Below, piece after piece: positions 26,435 through 34,298 of a stretch of 64,000 nucleotides of DNA. A program made the translations under genes and the position numbers. The first letter of the stretch is position 1. Each line of letters starts with the position of its first letter. A model generated the notes under the pieces. That model searched no databases. It had not been told where the DNA came from and worked only from the letters and a program-made list of their open reading frames with translations. Origin of the DNA: HGM04593 sp045657945. GTDB taxonomy: Bacteria; Bacteroidota; Bacteroidia; Bacteroidales; Bacteroidaceae. The DNA lies in the NCBI GenBank assembly GCA_045657945.1, contig JAZOUB010000041.1, positions 1 to 64,000 on the forward strand. The letters run 5' to 3'.

Positions 26435-27636
26435 CGTTTTATGATTGTTTTATAGAATGTGAATACAAATAGTACAATCAAGGCAACAAGCATTGCATTG
26501 AAAAGTATCGTGAGTATGATGTTTGCGCTGTACTGGTTTTCTCTGACAGGGCTGTCGGCAACGTTTGCGTCATAACGTGCGAACGGGTTTGAGAAGATGA
26601 TCTCTCCGTCGGGAAAATAGACAGTGAAACGCGCGTATGGATCCTCTTTTTTCATTACATAGGTTGCATGGTCGCTGTTCCTGGCTGTCATGAGTGTGGC
26701 GTGTCCTTGGCCAAAGACCTTTATGCTGTCGGCAACCTGCGACACACCAATGAAGATAGAGTCTCCCCTGAGTCCAATATCTGTTATATATGGCAGTTCA
26801 TGGTTCTTTCTTGTCTTTAACTCCCAGTCTCCATTGCCATAGTCGGGTATTCTCATTGAATAGTAGCATCCACCGAGCAGGGTCTCCTTTATGTCTTCGT
26901 ATCTCTCCGACGGCGAGCAGATGAAACTGCATCGTCTTGCAATCTTGCTGCTCTGGTCGGGGTAGTGCAGGTCGTCATTGGCGAGTCCAAAACTATAGCG
27001 TCCGGCACTCAGTGCCCAGTCCCAATATTTGCACTCTGTGTCATATCTGCAGTCGATTTCAATGATGTCGTAGCCGCTGACCTTCTCCATGACTTCTTTG
27101 GTTATCATCAGCGTGCGCCTTGGGTGGTTGAACTGGATTATGTCGCTTCCCTTCCTGAGTAGGTCTATCTGGAATTGCATCTGTGAAGGCAATATGGGCA
27201 TCAGGTGGTCGAAATGGATTACTTCGTCGCTGCCGAACACAAGCTTGTGGAACCTGAACAGATTGTATCCGTGCTCATATACATTGACTTGCAGTTCTTT
27301 GTCGAACGGGTGCTCTGTCAATTCGTTGTGGTTGGAGAATGTGACAATGTCGTATCCCAGTTTCTCGTATCTGCGATATACCTCGTCGGGCCAGTATTCG
27401 CATTCGTTGAAAATGCCTTTGACGCGCGTGTGGGTATGGAAATTAGCCTTCTTCCAGCAGTGGGTGGTGTCTATGTTCCTGTAGGGGTTAAATATATCCG
27501 GCCCGGCGAATGGTTCCGGCTTTGCGAAGTCATATATATAACTGCCACTTGTACCTACAATGATTATCAATGCAATGAGGAGTATTGCATATAATAATCT
27601 AAATATAAATCGTAGTATCCTTTTGGTGTATTCCAT
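26431..27636 (-). CDS. Membrane-anchored PHP-domain phosphoesterase-like protein (401 aa)
   Basis: Residues ~8-28 form an N-terminal membrane anchor and ~372-395 a second, so the central domain is held outside the cytoplasm or at its face. The PHP metal-binding motifs are present: HTHT at 67-70 (KANFHTHTRVKG), FSNHNEL, FNHPRR and ANDDLH. PHP domains hydrolyse phosphoesters using a trinuclear metal site. The substrate is unknown. The gene is coupled by a 4-nt overlap to the phosphoethanolamine transferase, suggesting a phosphate group on a lipid or glycan in the same envelope pathway. A catalytic metal site rather than a decayed one is supported by intact histidines. Confidence 0.8.
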   Translation of the reverse strand: MEYTKRILRFIFRLLYAILLIALIIIVGTSGSYIYDFAKPEPFAGPDIFNPYRNIDTTHCWKKANFHTHTRVKGIFNECEYWPDEVYRRYEKLGYDIVTFSNHNELTEHPFDKELQVNVYEHGYNLFRFHKLVFGSDEVIHFDHLMPILPSQMQFQIDLLRKGSDIIQFNHPRRTLMITKEVMEKVSGYDIIEIDCRYDTECKYWDWALSAGRYSFGLANDDLHYPDQSSKIARRCSFICSPSERYEDIKETLLGGCYYSMRIPDYGNGDWELKTRKNHELPYITDIGLRGDSIFIGVSQVADSIKVFGQGHATLMTARNSDHATYVMKKEDPYARFTVYFPDGEIIFSNPFARYDANVADSPVRENQYSANIILTILFNAMLVALIVLFVFTFYKTIIKR

Positions 27637-27712
27637 AGTTGCGTGATAGTGGGTGCAAAATTAGTTATTTGTTGACACATATTAAAGTAAGTGGTGAGTA
27701 AAATGTGATTTT

Positions 27713-27803
27713 GCCCGTTTTTCAACGGGCCGGGCATGGCATCCCGGTCTCTTGTAAAACCCAATAAAGAGCAAATGCCCGTGTCAGGCGGGCGTTGCTC
27801 TTT
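27713..27803 (-). terminator. Cluster of three hairpins between the PHP gene and dnaK
   Basis: Three stems lie in a row: GCCCGTT/AACGGGC (27713-27730), CCGGG/CCCGG (27730-27747) and AAAGAGCAA...CGGGCGTTGCTCTTT (27766-27803, ~15 bp). On the minus strand the first is followed by AAAATC and the last by ATTGGGTTTT. They may end leftward transcription from dnaK before the PHP gene. Confidence 0.5.
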
Positions 27804-27854
27804 ATATGTGAGTCGTGTGATTGTTACTTCACTACATAGGCTCTTATGGGTTTC

Positions 27855-28037
27855 TTATTCCAAGTAATCTAAAAGGAAAGCTCTCATTTCAGATGGTGTA
27901 AAAAACATTTCAACTTGATTCCTGCGAGATTTTGTAAGATAAATACATCGTATTCCATAATTGGCGTCTGCACAAATTTTACCTACAAGCAGTGTGTGGC
28001 TGTTTTGATTTGTATATATTGCACTCAGTGTATAACG
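27855..28037 (-). pseudogene. Startless 60-codon reading frame, probable gene remnant
   Basis: Read leftward, this frame gives HTLLVGKICADANYGIRCIY followed by LTKSRRNQVEMFFTPSEMRA and FLLDYLE, then a stop. It looks protein-like, but a stop precedes it at 28038-28040 and no ATG or GTG occurs before the internal Met. It is best read as the C-terminal remnant of an unknown small protein. Together with the hairpins on either side it fills the 456-bp gap between the PHP gene and dnaK. Confidence 0.35.
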
Positions 28038-28077
28038 TCAACGCCCGCGTGAATTCTCACGCGGGCGTTGACGTTAT
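28032..28077 (-). terminator. Long perfect hairpin after dnaK
   Basis: Arms of 21 bp (28032-28052 and 28057-28077) match perfectly around the loop ATTC. It begins 16 bp after the dnaK stop. It lacks a clear T-run, so it may act as a 3' stabiliser as much as a terminator. Confidence 0.7.
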
Positions 28078-28093
28078 ATGTTGAATGTGATTA

Positions 28094-30007
28094 TTACTTC
28101 ACCTCCTCGAATTCAGCATCCTGAACATCGTCGTTGTGCTGCTGGTTGCCGCTCTGCTGCTGGCCTGCATCGTACTGCTGGCCGCCCTGTGCGCCCTGAG
28201 CACCGCTCTGTGCATACATGTCGGCGCTTGCTGCCTGCCAAGCGTTGTTCAGTTCAGCCATTGCTGCGTCGATACCTGCGAGGTCCTGAGCCTTGTGTGC
28301 GTCCTCGAGCTTCTGTACAGCAGCTTCGATTGCAGCCTTCTTGTCTGCAGGAAGCTTGTCACCGAGCTCGTTGAGCTGGTTCTTTGTCTGGAATACCATA
28401 GAGTCGGCCTGGTTGAGCTTGTCAATCTTCTCTCGCTCTCTCTTGTCGGCATCTGCATTAGCCTCAGCCTCCTGTTTCATGCGCTCAATCTCCTCCTTGC
28501 TCAAGCCTGATGATGCCTCAATACGTATTGCCTGCTCCTTGCCTGTAGCCTTGTCCTTGGCAGATACCTTGAGGATACCGTTGGCATCGATGTCGAATGT
28601 TACCTCAATCTGTGGGATACCACGGCGTGCAGGTGCAATGCCTGTGAGGTTGAACTGGCCGATAGACTTGTTCTGGTTTGCCATTGGACGTTCGCCCTGG
28701 AGTACGTGGATGGTAACCTCGGTCTGGTTGTCGGCTGCAGTAGAGAATGTCTCGCTCTTCTTGCATGGGATTGTTGTGTTGGCGTCGATGAGCTTTGTCA
28801 TTACACCACCGAGTGTCTCGATACCCATTGAAAGTGGAGTAACGTCGAGCAATACGATGTCGCCTACACCACCTTCGTTGTTGAGGATGGCGCCCTGGAT
28901 AGCTGCACCTACTGCAACAACCTCGTCTGGGTTAACACCCTTTGAAGGAGCCTTGCCGAAGAAATCCTCAACCACCTTCTGAACGGCTGGGATACGTGTT
29001 GAACCACCTACGAGGATTACCTCATCAATGTCGGCATTGCTCAAGCCTGCGTCGCTCATAGCCTTCTTGCATGGCTCGAGACAAGCCTGGATGAGGTTGT
29101 GTGCCAATGACTCGAACTTTGCACGTGTCAAAGTCTTTACAAGGTGCTTTGGCATGCCGTTTACAGCTGTGATGTAAGGGAGGTTGATCTCTGTTGATGT
29201 TGTTGATGACAACTCGATCTTTGCCTTCTCGGCAGCCTCCTTCAAACGCTGGAGTGCCATTGGGTCTGCTTTGAGGTCTGCACCCTCCTCGGCCTTGAAC
29301 TCGCTTGCGAGCCAGTCGATGATAACCTGGTCGAAGTCGTCACCACCAAGGTGTGTGTCACCGTTTGTTGAGAGTACCTCGAACACGCCGCCACCGAACT
29401 CAAGGATTGAAATATCGAATGTACCACCACCAAGGTCGAACACAGCAATCTTCATGTCCTTGTTTGACTTGTCAACACCGTATGCAAGAGCTGCCGCTGT
29501 AGGCTCGTTCACGATACGTTTAACCTCGAGACCTGCAATCTGGCCGGCCTCCTTTGTTGCCTGGCGCTGGCTGTCGCTGAAGTAAGCTGGAACTGTGATG
29601 ACAGCCTCTGTTACCTCCTGGCCAAGATACTCCTCGGCAGTCTTCTTCATTTTCTGGAGAATCATTGCCGAAATCTCCTGTGGAGTGTAAAGGCGGCCGT
29701 CGATGTCAACGCGTGGCATGTTGTTCTCCTCAACTACTTTATAAGGAACGCGTGAAATCTCTTTGCTCACCTGTGCCCAGTTCTCACCCATGAAACGCTT
29801 GATAGAGAAGATTGTGCGCTGTGGGTTTGTTACAGCCTGACGCTTTGCAGGGTCACCGATCTTGCGCTCGCCATTGTTGTCGAAAGCAACAATTGATGGA
29901 GTGGTGCGCTTGCCCTCGCTGTTTGTGATTACTACAGGCTCATTGCCCTCAAAAACCGATACACATGAGTTGGTTGTACCCAAGTCGATACCAATAATTT
30001 TTCCCAT
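28094..30007 (-). CDS. dnaK: Chaperone DnaK (Hsp70), 637 aa
   Basis: The full-length chaperone starts MGKIIGIDLGTTNSCVSVFE. Hsp70 signatures are intact: AVFDLGGGTFDISILEFGGG, VILVGGSTRIPAVQKVVEDF, and the linker DVTPLSMGIETLGGV. The C-terminal tail ends DAEFEEVK, the EEVK form of the usual EEVD/EEKK-like end. It refolds client proteins with DnaJ and GrpE, neither of which is in this window. The upstream 405-bp gap to the next gene contains no complete CIRCE element (only one half-like GAGTGCTTG), so HrcA control is not supported here. Confidence 0.98.
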   Translation of the reverse strand: MGKIIGIDLGTTNSCVSVFEGNEPVVITNSEGKRTTPSIVAFDNNGERKIGDPAKRQAVTNPQRTIFSIKRFMGENWAQVSKEISRVPYKVVEENNMPRVDIDGRLYTPQEISAMILQKMKKTAEEYLGQEVTEAVITVPAYFSDSQRQATKEAGQIAGLEVKRIVNEPTAAALAYGVDKSNKDMKIAVFDLGGGTFDISILEFGGGVFEVLSTNGDTHLGGDDFDQVIIDWLASEFKAEEGADLKADPMALQRLKEAAEKAKIELSSTTSTEINLPYITAVNGMPKHLVKTLTRAKFESLAHNLIQACLEPCKKAMSDAGLSNADIDEVILVGGSTRIPAVQKVVEDFFGKAPSKGVNPDEVVAVGAAIQGAILNNEGGVGDIVLLDVTPLSMGIETLGGVMTKLIDANTTIPCKKSETFSTAADNQTEVTIHVLQGERPMANQNKSIGQFNLTGIAPARRGIPQIEVTFDIDANGILKVSAKDKATGKEQAIRIEASSGLSKEEIERMKQEAEANADADKREREKIDKLNQADSMVFQTKNQLNELGDKLPADKKAAIEAAVQKLEDAHKAQDLAGIDAAMAELNNAWQAASADMYAQSGAQGAQGGQQYDAGQQQSGNQQHNDDVQDAEFEEVK

Positions 30008-30285
30008 AATTCTATTTTTTTATTTATTATTAATCGTGTTTGCCTGCAGCCGCCTTGCAGCCGCTTCTGCTAAATATTAAACAAAGTGCATGCCAAAGGG
30101 TTTTTGAATGATTTGATTTGTCACACTCTGCTTTTGTGGCACTGTTTTCTGTCAAATGGAGTGAAAGTGTGTGACATTGTGTCATGTTTTGGCTTTTTGT
30201 GTATATTGATTTGTCATTGTGCCCGTCCCGTGAGTGCTTGTTCGCATGTTTCTCAAAAAAAAAGTAATCCAGCTGTGGTTACACC

Positions 30286-30317
30286 GTTGCATTTCTCTTT
30301 TTTTTGTATTACTTTTG
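30286..30317 (+). promoter_or_regulatory. Bacteroides-type promoter in the 405-bp dnaK/saccharopine-dehydrogenase gap
   Basis: GTTG at 30286-30289 and TACTTTTG at 30310-30317 are spaced by 20 nt, matching the -33/-7 consensus of Bacteroidota. It would give a leader of about 90 nt for the gene at 30413. The rest of the divergent gap 30008-30412 holds AT-rich DNA and a TGACA-TTG-TGTCA inverted repeat near 30172, with no further gene seen. Confidence 0.5.
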
Positions 30318-30412
30318 TAAAAATGTATATTGCGCAGTTTGTACTGTGCAATGTGCTTGTGAGTGAAACAATAATAATTAAGATATTTATCAACTTTTAA
30401 TCGTTCAGTAAA

Positions 30413-31645
30413 ATGGGAAAAGTTCTGATTATAGGAGCCGGAGGCGTGGCAACAGTTGCGGCACATAAGGTATGCCAGAATACAGAGGTGTTTACAGAAA
30501 TAATGATTGCCAGTCGTACAAAAAAGAAGTGCGATGCATTGGCTGACGTGCTTAACAAGAAGTACGGAACAAACGTGCAGACAGCGCAGGTGGATGCGGA
30601 CAGTGTGGAGCAGTTGGTTGAACTGCTAGGTTCATACAAACCTGATATCGTGATGAACCTGGCCTTGCCTTATCAGGACCTCACTATCATGGAGGCTTGT
30701 CTGCAGACCGGTTGCAACTATTTGGACACCGCCAACTATGAGCCAAAGGATGAGGCTCACTTTGAATACAGCTGGCAGTGGGCTTATCGCGAACGTTTCG
30801 AGAAAGCCGGTCTTTGCGCCATTCTGGGTTGCGGATTCGACCCGGGTGTAACTAGTGTTTATACAGCTTATGCTGCAAAGCATCACTTTGACGAGATTCA
30901 TTATCTCGACATCGTTGACTGCAACGCGGGTAACCACCACAAGGCGTTCGCTACCAACTTCAATCCGGAAATCAACATCCGCGAGATTACTCAGAAGGGA
31001 CTTTACTATGAGGATGGAAAGTATATTGAGACCGAACCAATGGAGATTCATCAGCCATTGAACTATCCCAACATCGGTCCACGCGAAAGCTATCTTTTGC
31101 ATCACGAGGAGATTGAAAGCCTTGTAATAAACTTCCCCACCATAAAACGTGCTCGTTTCTGGATGACCTTCGGCCAGCAGTATCTGACCTATTTGGATGT
31201 GATTCAGAATATTGGCATGAGCCGCATAGATGAGGTGGAGTACAAGGCGCCCAAGGCCGATGGCACAGGCGAAGAGGTTGTAAAGATTGTTCCTTTGCAG
31301 TTCCTGAAGGCAGTGCTTCCCAATCCACAGGATTTGGGCGAGAACTACGAGGGTGAGACATCTATCGGTTGCCGCATCCGTGGTATCAAGGATGGCGAGG
31401 AGCATACATACTATGTATATAACAACTGTAGCCACGAGGAGGCATACAAAGAGACCGGTATGCAGGGTGTGAGCTACACAACAGGTGTTCCTGCAATGAT
31501 TGGTGCAATGATGTACTTGAAGGGTATATGGAGCAAACCCGGTGTTTGGAACGTAGAGCAGTTCGACCCGGATCCATTCATGGAGCAGCTTAACATTCAT
31601 GGATTGCCTTGGCACGAGGAGTTTGATAAGGATCTCGAACTTTGA
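30413..31645 (+). CDS. Carboxynorspermidine/carboxyspermidine dehydrogenase, saccharopine-dehydrogenase family (410 aa)
   Basis: It condenses aspartate semialdehyde with a diamine using NADPH to give carboxy(nor)spermidine, the step before decarboxylation to (nor)spermidine; this is the polyamine route of Bacteroidales. The NADP-binding start is VLIIGAGGVATVAAHKVCQN. Other family blocks are NLALPYQDLTIMEACLQTGC, LGCGFDPGVTSVYTAYAAKH and GVSYTTGVPAMIGAMMYLKG. The length fits the enzyme rather than true saccharopine dehydrogenase (lysine pathway). The decarboxylase partner is not in the window. A short gap (53 nt) separates it from recA. Confidence 0.88.
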   Translation: MGKVLIIGAGGVATVAAHKVCQNTEVFTEIMIASRTKKKCDALADVLNKKYGTNVQTAQVDADSVEQLVELLGSYKPDIVMNLALPYQDLTIMEACLQTGCNYLDTANYEPKDEAHFEYSWQWAYRERFEKAGLCAILGCGFDPGVTSVYTAYAAKHHFDEIHYLDIVDCNAGNHHKAFATNFNPEINIREITQKGLYYEDGKYIETEPMEIHQPLNYPNIGPRESYLLHHEEIESLVINFPTIKRARFWMTFGQQYLTYLDVIQNIGMSRIDEVEYKAPKADGTGEEVVKIVPLQFLKAVLPNPQDLGENYEGETSIGCRIRGIKDGEEHTYYVYNNCSHEEAYKETGMQGVSYTTGVPAMIGAMMYLKGIWSKPGVWNVEQFDPDPFMEQLNIHGLPWHEEFDKDLEL

Positions 31646-31698
31646 TATTGAATAGTGGGGTGGGCACCCGCCCCTTTTTAAAACAACTATAGAAGATT

Positions 31699-32736
31699 AT
31701 GGCAAAGAAAGAAGAACTTGACAATATCGCGGGCAACGAGAAGTTGCGTGCCTTGCAGGCGGCGATGGACAAGATAGAGAAAAGTTTCGGCAAGGGTTCT
31801 ATCATGAAACTTGGCGATGACAACTTTGAGGATGTTGATGTTATTCCTACCGGTTCGGTAGGTCTTAACGCGGCGCTTGGCGTGGGTGGTTATCCACGCG
31901 GCCGTATAATTGAGATCTACGGTCCCGAGTCATCAGGTAAGACAACGCTCGCAATCCATGCTATTGCCGAGGCACAGAAGATGGGTGGCATTGCTGCAAT
32001 CATCGATGCCGAGCACGCCTTTGACCGCTTCTATGCTCAGAAATTGGGTGTTGATATCGACAATCTGTTGATTTCGCAGCCCGATTGCGGTGAGCAGGCA
32101 CTTGAGATTGCCGAGCAGCTTATCCGCTCATCGGCTATCGACATCATCGTCATTGACTCTGTTGCGGCACTTACTCCAAAGGCCGAGATCGAGGGCGAGA
32201 TGGGTGACAACAAGGTGGGCTTGCAGGCGCGTCTCATGTCACAGGCTTTGCGTAAGTTGACATCGGCTATCAGCAAGACAAAGACAACATGTATATTCAT
32301 CAACCAGTTGCGTGAGAAGATTGGTGTGATGTTCGGTAACCCCGAGACAACAACCGGTGGTAACGCCCTTAAGTTCTACTCGTCGGTTCGCCTTGATATC
32401 CGTCGCGTGAGCCAGTTGAAGGATGGTGAGGATGCTATAGGTAACTCAGTCCGCGTTAAGGTTGTGAAGAACAAGGTTGCTCCTCCATTCCGCAAGGCCG
32501 AGTTCGACATCATGTTCGGCGAGGGTATATCACGCACAGGTGAAATTGTTGACTTGGGTGTGCAGTATGGCATCATCAAGAAGAGCGGCTCGTTCTTTAG
32601 TTACAACGATACCAAACTTGCACAGGGACGTGACCGCACTAAGGCTCTTATTGCCGACAATCCAGAACTTGCCGAGGAGCTCGAGGCAAAGATTGCTGAG
32701 GCAATAAAGGGTAACACCGATTTAGTGGCAGAGTAA
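31699..32736 (+). CDS. recA: Recombinase RecA (345 aa)
   Basis: RecA forms the filament on single-stranded DNA for homologous recombination and SOS induction. The Walker A motif GPESSGKTT is at residues 75-83, with Walker B-type IIVIDSVAAL and the L2 region NPETTTGGNALKFYSSVRLD. The length and order match full-length bacterial RecA; the C-terminus is short and acidic. It has its own start context (AACTATAGAAGATTATGG) and lies 53 nt after the polyamine gene, with no visible SOS box in the gap. Confidence 0.98.
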   Translation: MAKKEELDNIAGNEKLRALQAAMDKIEKSFGKGSIMKLGDDNFEDVDVIPTGSVGLNAALGVGGYPRGRIIEIYGPESSGKTTLAIHAIAEAQKMGGIAAIIDAEHAFDRFYAQKLGVDIDNLLISQPDCGEQALEIAEQLIRSSAIDIIVIDSVAALTPKAEIEGEMGDNKVGLQARLMSQALRKLTSAISKTKTTCIFINQLREKIGVMFGNPETTTGGNALKFYSSVRLDIRRVSQLKDGEDAIGNSVRVKVVKNKVAPPFRKAEFDIMFGEGISRTGEIVDLGVQYGIIKKSGSFFSYNDTKLAQGRDRTKALIADNPELAEELEAKIAEAIKGNTDLVAE

Positions 32737-32761
32737 AAACACAAATAAACCTTTTTATACT

Positions 32762-33946
32762 ATGAAGAAGAATCTTTTATTGGCTGCGCTTGCTTTTGTA
32801 GGCTTCGGCGCAGTAGCACAGGAGAACGTTCCTGAATTCACAGTTGTGAAGGAGAACCCTATCACAAGCATCAAGAACCAGAACCAGGCAGGTACATGCT
32901 GGTGCTATTCATCATTGGCTTTCATTGAGTCTGAGCTTTTGCGCATGGGCAAGGGTGAGTATGACTTCTCTGAAATGTACATTGTACACAACACTTACCT
33001 CGACCGTGCCGACAAGGCTGTCCGCACTCACGGTGATATCTCTTTCTCACAGGGTGGTTCATTCTATGATGTAATCTACGGTATGGAGACATTCGGTCTC
33101 GTTCCCGAGGCTGAGATGCGTCCAGGTGTGATGTACGGCAAGGAGCTTAGCGTTCACAACGAGCTTTCAGCAGTGAGTGATGCAGTTGTTGCTGCTATTG
33201 CAGAGGGCAAGCACCGCAGCTTGCAGGTTAGCCCAGAGGGTCAGCCACTCTGGAAGAAGGCTATCGAGGCTATCCATGACATCTATCTTGGTGTTCGTCC
33301 CGAGATATTTACATACAATGGCAAGGAGTACACTCCTGCATCATTCTACAAGTCACTTGGTTTGAACGCTGCTGATTATATCTCTTTGACATCTTACACA
33401 CATCATCCATTCTACAAGCCTTTCGTTCTTGAGATTCAGGACAACTGGCGTTGGGCTCAGTCATACAACCTTCCTATCGATGAGTTGATGGAGGTATTTG
33501 ACTATGCTATCATGGAGGGTTACACCATTGCATGGGGTAGCGATGTCAGCGAGGCTGGCTTCGGCCGCGACGGTAAGGCTGTAATGCCAGACAACACAAA
33601 GAAGAACGATCTTCAGGGTTCTGATATGGCAAAGTGGCTCAACCTCAGCGAGGAGGAGAAGAAGAACACTCCTAACCCAACAGAGAAGTGGTGTACACAG
33701 GAGGAGCGTCAGATTGCTTACGACAACTGGGAAACAACTGATGATCACGGTATGCAGATCTTTGGTATCGCTAAGGACAAGAACGGTGTAGAGTACTACA
33801 TGGTAAAGAACTCTTGGGGTGAGGCCGGTGCTTATAAGGGTATCTGGTATGCATCTAAGGCATTTACACGCTACAAGACAATGAATATCGTTGTTCACAA
33901 GAATGCTATTCCAAAGGATATTCGTAAGAAACTTGGTATCAAGTAA
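32762..33946 (+). CDS. Secreted C1B cysteine aminopeptidase, bleomycin-hydrolase-like (394 aa)
   Basis: The signal peptide is MKKNLLLAALAFVGFGAVAQ. The active-site Cys46 is in NQAGTCWCYSS, His329 in TDDHGMQIFGIAK and Asn350 in YYMVKNSWGEAG, so the papain-type triad is complete in bleomycin-hydrolase/PepC order. Most PepC enzymes are cytosolic; this Bacteroidales form is exported and should trim peptides in the periplasm or outside. Codon use is highly biased to the most common codons, suggesting strong expression. It is followed by its own terminator at 33968. Confidence 0.9.
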   Translation: MKKNLLLAALAFVGFGAVAQENVPEFTVVKENPITSIKNQNQAGTCWCYSSLAFIESELLRMGKGEYDFSEMYIVHNTYLDRADKAVRTHGDISFSQGGSFYDVIYGMETFGLVPEAEMRPGVMYGKELSVHNELSAVSDAVVAAIAEGKHRSLQVSPEGQPLWKKAIEAIHDIYLGVRPEIFTYNGKEYTPASFYKSLGLNAADYISLTSYTHHPFYKPFVLEIQDNWRWAQSYNLPIDELMEVFDYAIMEGYTIAWGSDVSEAGFGRDGKAVMPDNTKKNDLQGSDMAKWLNLSEEEKKNTPNPTEKWCTQEERQIAYDNWETTDDHGMQIFGIAKDKNGVEYYMVKNSWGEAGAYKGIWYASKAFTRYKTMNIVVHKNAIPKDIRKKLGIK

Positions 33947-33967
33947 TATATCCTTTCTTGAAAATAC

Positions 33968-34000
33968 AAGGCGGCTCGCAAATTTGTGGGCCGCCTTTTT
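33968..34000 (+). terminator. Terminator after the C1B peptidase
   Basis: AAGGCGGC (33968-33975) pairs with GCCGCCTT (33990-33997), followed by a T-run. It lies 22 bp after the stop codon. Confidence 0.85.
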
Positions 34001-34091
34001 GTTTGGTATTTCTTGTAGTATGAAGCTCTTGAAAAAGCGGTAGACTTTATGCTTCTTTCATGCTTGTTTTAGTATATTTTTGGGGGTAGAA

Positions 34092-34253
34092 CTCGAATAT
34101 AAACTGCACTCGCAGTAATAAATATTCAAGCAAGCTTGATATTTCTCGCTCGTTTGTTGCTATATTTGAGTTGGGTCTCGAATATAAACTGCACTCGCAG
34201 TAATAAATATTCAAGCAAGTTTGATATTTCTCGCTCGTTTGTTGCTATATTTG
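34092..34253 (+). repeat. Tandem 77-bp duplication carrying a promoter
   Basis: Copies at 34092-34168 and 34177-34253 are identical except for one base (CAAGCTTG versus CAAGTTTG), separated by AGTTGGGT. Each ends in TATATTTG, a perfect -7 match. The changed base turns CTTG into TTTG at 34220-34223, 22 nt upstream of that box, improving the -33 match in the copy nearer the gene. Each copy also has a small CTGC-actc-GCAG hairpin. It lies 45 bp before the DUF3857 gene, so it probably doubles the promoter. Confidence 0.75.
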
Positions 34254-34298
34254 CAACACTCTTTAAACACTTATTAGAAACATTAAAACGTGCTGTAT

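Noticed and set aside
30008..30412. CIRCE/HrcA element before dnaK
   Set aside because: Only a single GAGTGCTTG half-like sequence is present at about 30231; the second half (TTAGCACTC at 9-nt spacing) is absent.
30632..31615. A 327-codon open frame on the minus strand opposite the polyamine dehydrogenase gene
   Set aside because: It lies wholly inside a clearly identified gene, has odd composition with many Cys and Ile runs, and matches no family; it is an antisense shadow. The same applies to long antisense frames at 14689-15591, 42196-43029 and 4721-5539.
34092..34253. Possible two-repeat CRISPR
   Set aside because: Only two 77-bp copies separated by 8 bp, carrying promoter elements, and no cas gene nearby.
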